DNA of 6,480 nt. Origin: Bordetella parapertussis. GTDB taxonomy: Bacteria; Pseudomonadota; Gammaproteobacteria; Burkholderiales; SG8-39. The translations under genes and the position numbers were made by a program. Within the stretch, counting starts at the first letter, position 1; the number at the start of each line of letters is the position of its first letter. The stretch is taken from contig CAMDRY010000192.1 in the NCBI GenBank assembly GCA_945906975.1, positions 1 to 6,480 on the forward strand. Direction: 5' to 3'. A model generated the notes under the pieces. It had not been told where the DNA came from. It ran no database searches and saw nothing but the letters and a program-made list of their open reading frames with translations. Positions 5,773-6,480 of this stretch are shown here, piece after piece.

Positions 5773-6480
5773 ACGCAGTCCAGTTCACCGCCCCGGTCCA
5801 GGCGGTGAGCAGCACCACCACGCCAAAGGCGATGCGATACCAGGCAAATATGGTGAAGTCGTGGCTGGCGATGTAGCGCAGCAACCAGCGCACACACAGG
5901 AAGGCTGACACAAACGCCGACGCGAACCCGACCGCCCACATGCCCAGGTCGTCGGCCGACAGCAAGGCCCGCTCCTTATACAGCTGATAGGCGCTGGCGG
6001 CGAATAGCGTCGGGATCGCCAGAAAAAACGAGAACTCGGTCGAGGCCTTGCGCGACAGTCCGAAGAACAGGCCGCCGATGATGGTAGCGCCCGAGCGCGA
6101 GGTACCGGGAATCAGCGCGAGCGCCTGCGCAAAGCCCAGCTTCAGCGCGTCGCGCCAGCCCATGTCATCGACCGTCTGCACGGTAATCTCATGCTTGCGC
6201 CGCTCCGCCCACAAAATAATGAAGCCGCCGACAATAAAAGCGAGTGCCACCGGCACCGGCTGAAACAGGTGCGCCTTGATAACCGTGCCAAAGGCGAGGC
6301 CCAGCACCGCCAGCGGCATGAAGGCGATGGCGATGTTGAACACCAAGCGCTGCGCCGCGCGCTCGGTTGTCAGGCCCGCCAGCACCGAGAGCAGCCGCAC
6401 GCGATACTCCCAGCACACCGCGAGTATGGCACCGCACTGGATGACGATCTCGAACAGCTTGCCGCGCTCGTCGTTGAATC
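5771..6480 (-). CDS. uppP: undecaprenyl-diphosphate phosphatase (BacA/UppP), N-terminus cut off by window end
   Basis: This integral inner-membrane enzyme dephosphorylates undecaprenyl diphosphate, recycling the lipid carrier for peptidoglycan and other envelope polymers; overexpression gives bacitracin resistance. The window holds 235 residues ending at TGA 5773-5771. The catalytic motif PGTSRSGAT is encoded at 6109-6083, followed by [15 protein letters not shown], and preceded by [13 protein letters not shown] and [23 protein letters not shown]. Several hydrophobic segments span the length, including the C-terminal one ending in [11 protein letters not shown]. Alignment by eye to the 273-residue E. 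coli protein suggests about 40-45 N-terminal residues, including the EFLPVSSTGH catalytic region, lie beyond position 6480. The frame stays open to the window edge, so a GTG at 6418 is not the true start. It converges on the GGT-family gene; no functional link between them is apparent. Confidence 0.95.
   Translation of the reverse strand, partial: FNDERGKLFEIVIQCGAILAVCWEYRVRLLSVLAGLTTERAAQRLVFNIAIAFMPLAVLGLAFGTVIKAHLFQPVPVALAFIVGGFIILWAERRKHEITVQTVDDMGWRDALKLGFAQALALIPGTSRSGATIIGGLFFGLSRKASTEFSFFLAIPTLFAASAYQLYKERALLSADDLGMWAVGFASAFVSAFLCVRWLLRYIASHDFTIFAWYRIAFGVVVLLTAWTGAVNWTA

Overview
The window is GC-rich, with compact gene spacing and C/G-ending codons. Its gene content (cyanase, a TakP/DctP-type TRAP transporter, a gamma-glutamyltransferase-family hydrolase and UppP) best fits a proteobacterium, most likely a betaproteobacterium. 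That placement rests on how the proteins read, not on a database search.

Left part (1-702). A short C-terminal coding tail ends at 85 and is followed closely by a full-length cyanate hydratase frame (cynS, 99-572). The cynS frame has a good ribosome binding site and all three catalytic residues, but two in-frame TAG codons interrupt it, each at a conserved aromatic position. It is most simply a young pseudogene. A GC-rich hairpin follows it, then about 100 bases with no gene.

Middle part (703-3910). This holds a complete tripartite TRAP transporter in an unusual layout. The periplasmic binding protein (TakP/DctP-like, Tat-type signal) is on the plus strand. It converges on the minus-strand membrane genes dctQ-dctM, which are translationally coupled by a one-base TAATG overlap. 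A strong symmetrical hairpin with T runs on both sides separates the two units and should stop transcription in both directions.

Right part (3911-6480). A 200-base divergent intergenic region separates dctQ from a plus-strand GGT-family Ntn-hydrolase. That enzyme keeps the autoprocessing/catalytic Thr, but the residues that grip the glutamyl group in classical GGT appear replaced, and no signal peptide is visible. It is therefore probably a cytoplasmic amidohydrolase of the HpxW/YwrD kind, not a glutathione-degrading enzyme. After a 58-base gap with interleaved inverted repeats, the minus-strand uppP gene (undecaprenyl-diphosphate phosphatase) runs off the right end without its N-terminus.

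Working model: the transporter is predicted to import a 2-oxo-acid-like carboxylate. The divergent hydrolase may act on the same or a related compound; oxamate, the amide isostere of pyruvate, is one specific testable candidate. This link is inference from gene order and altered active-site residues. No mobile element, CRISPR array, tRNA or rRNA was seen.
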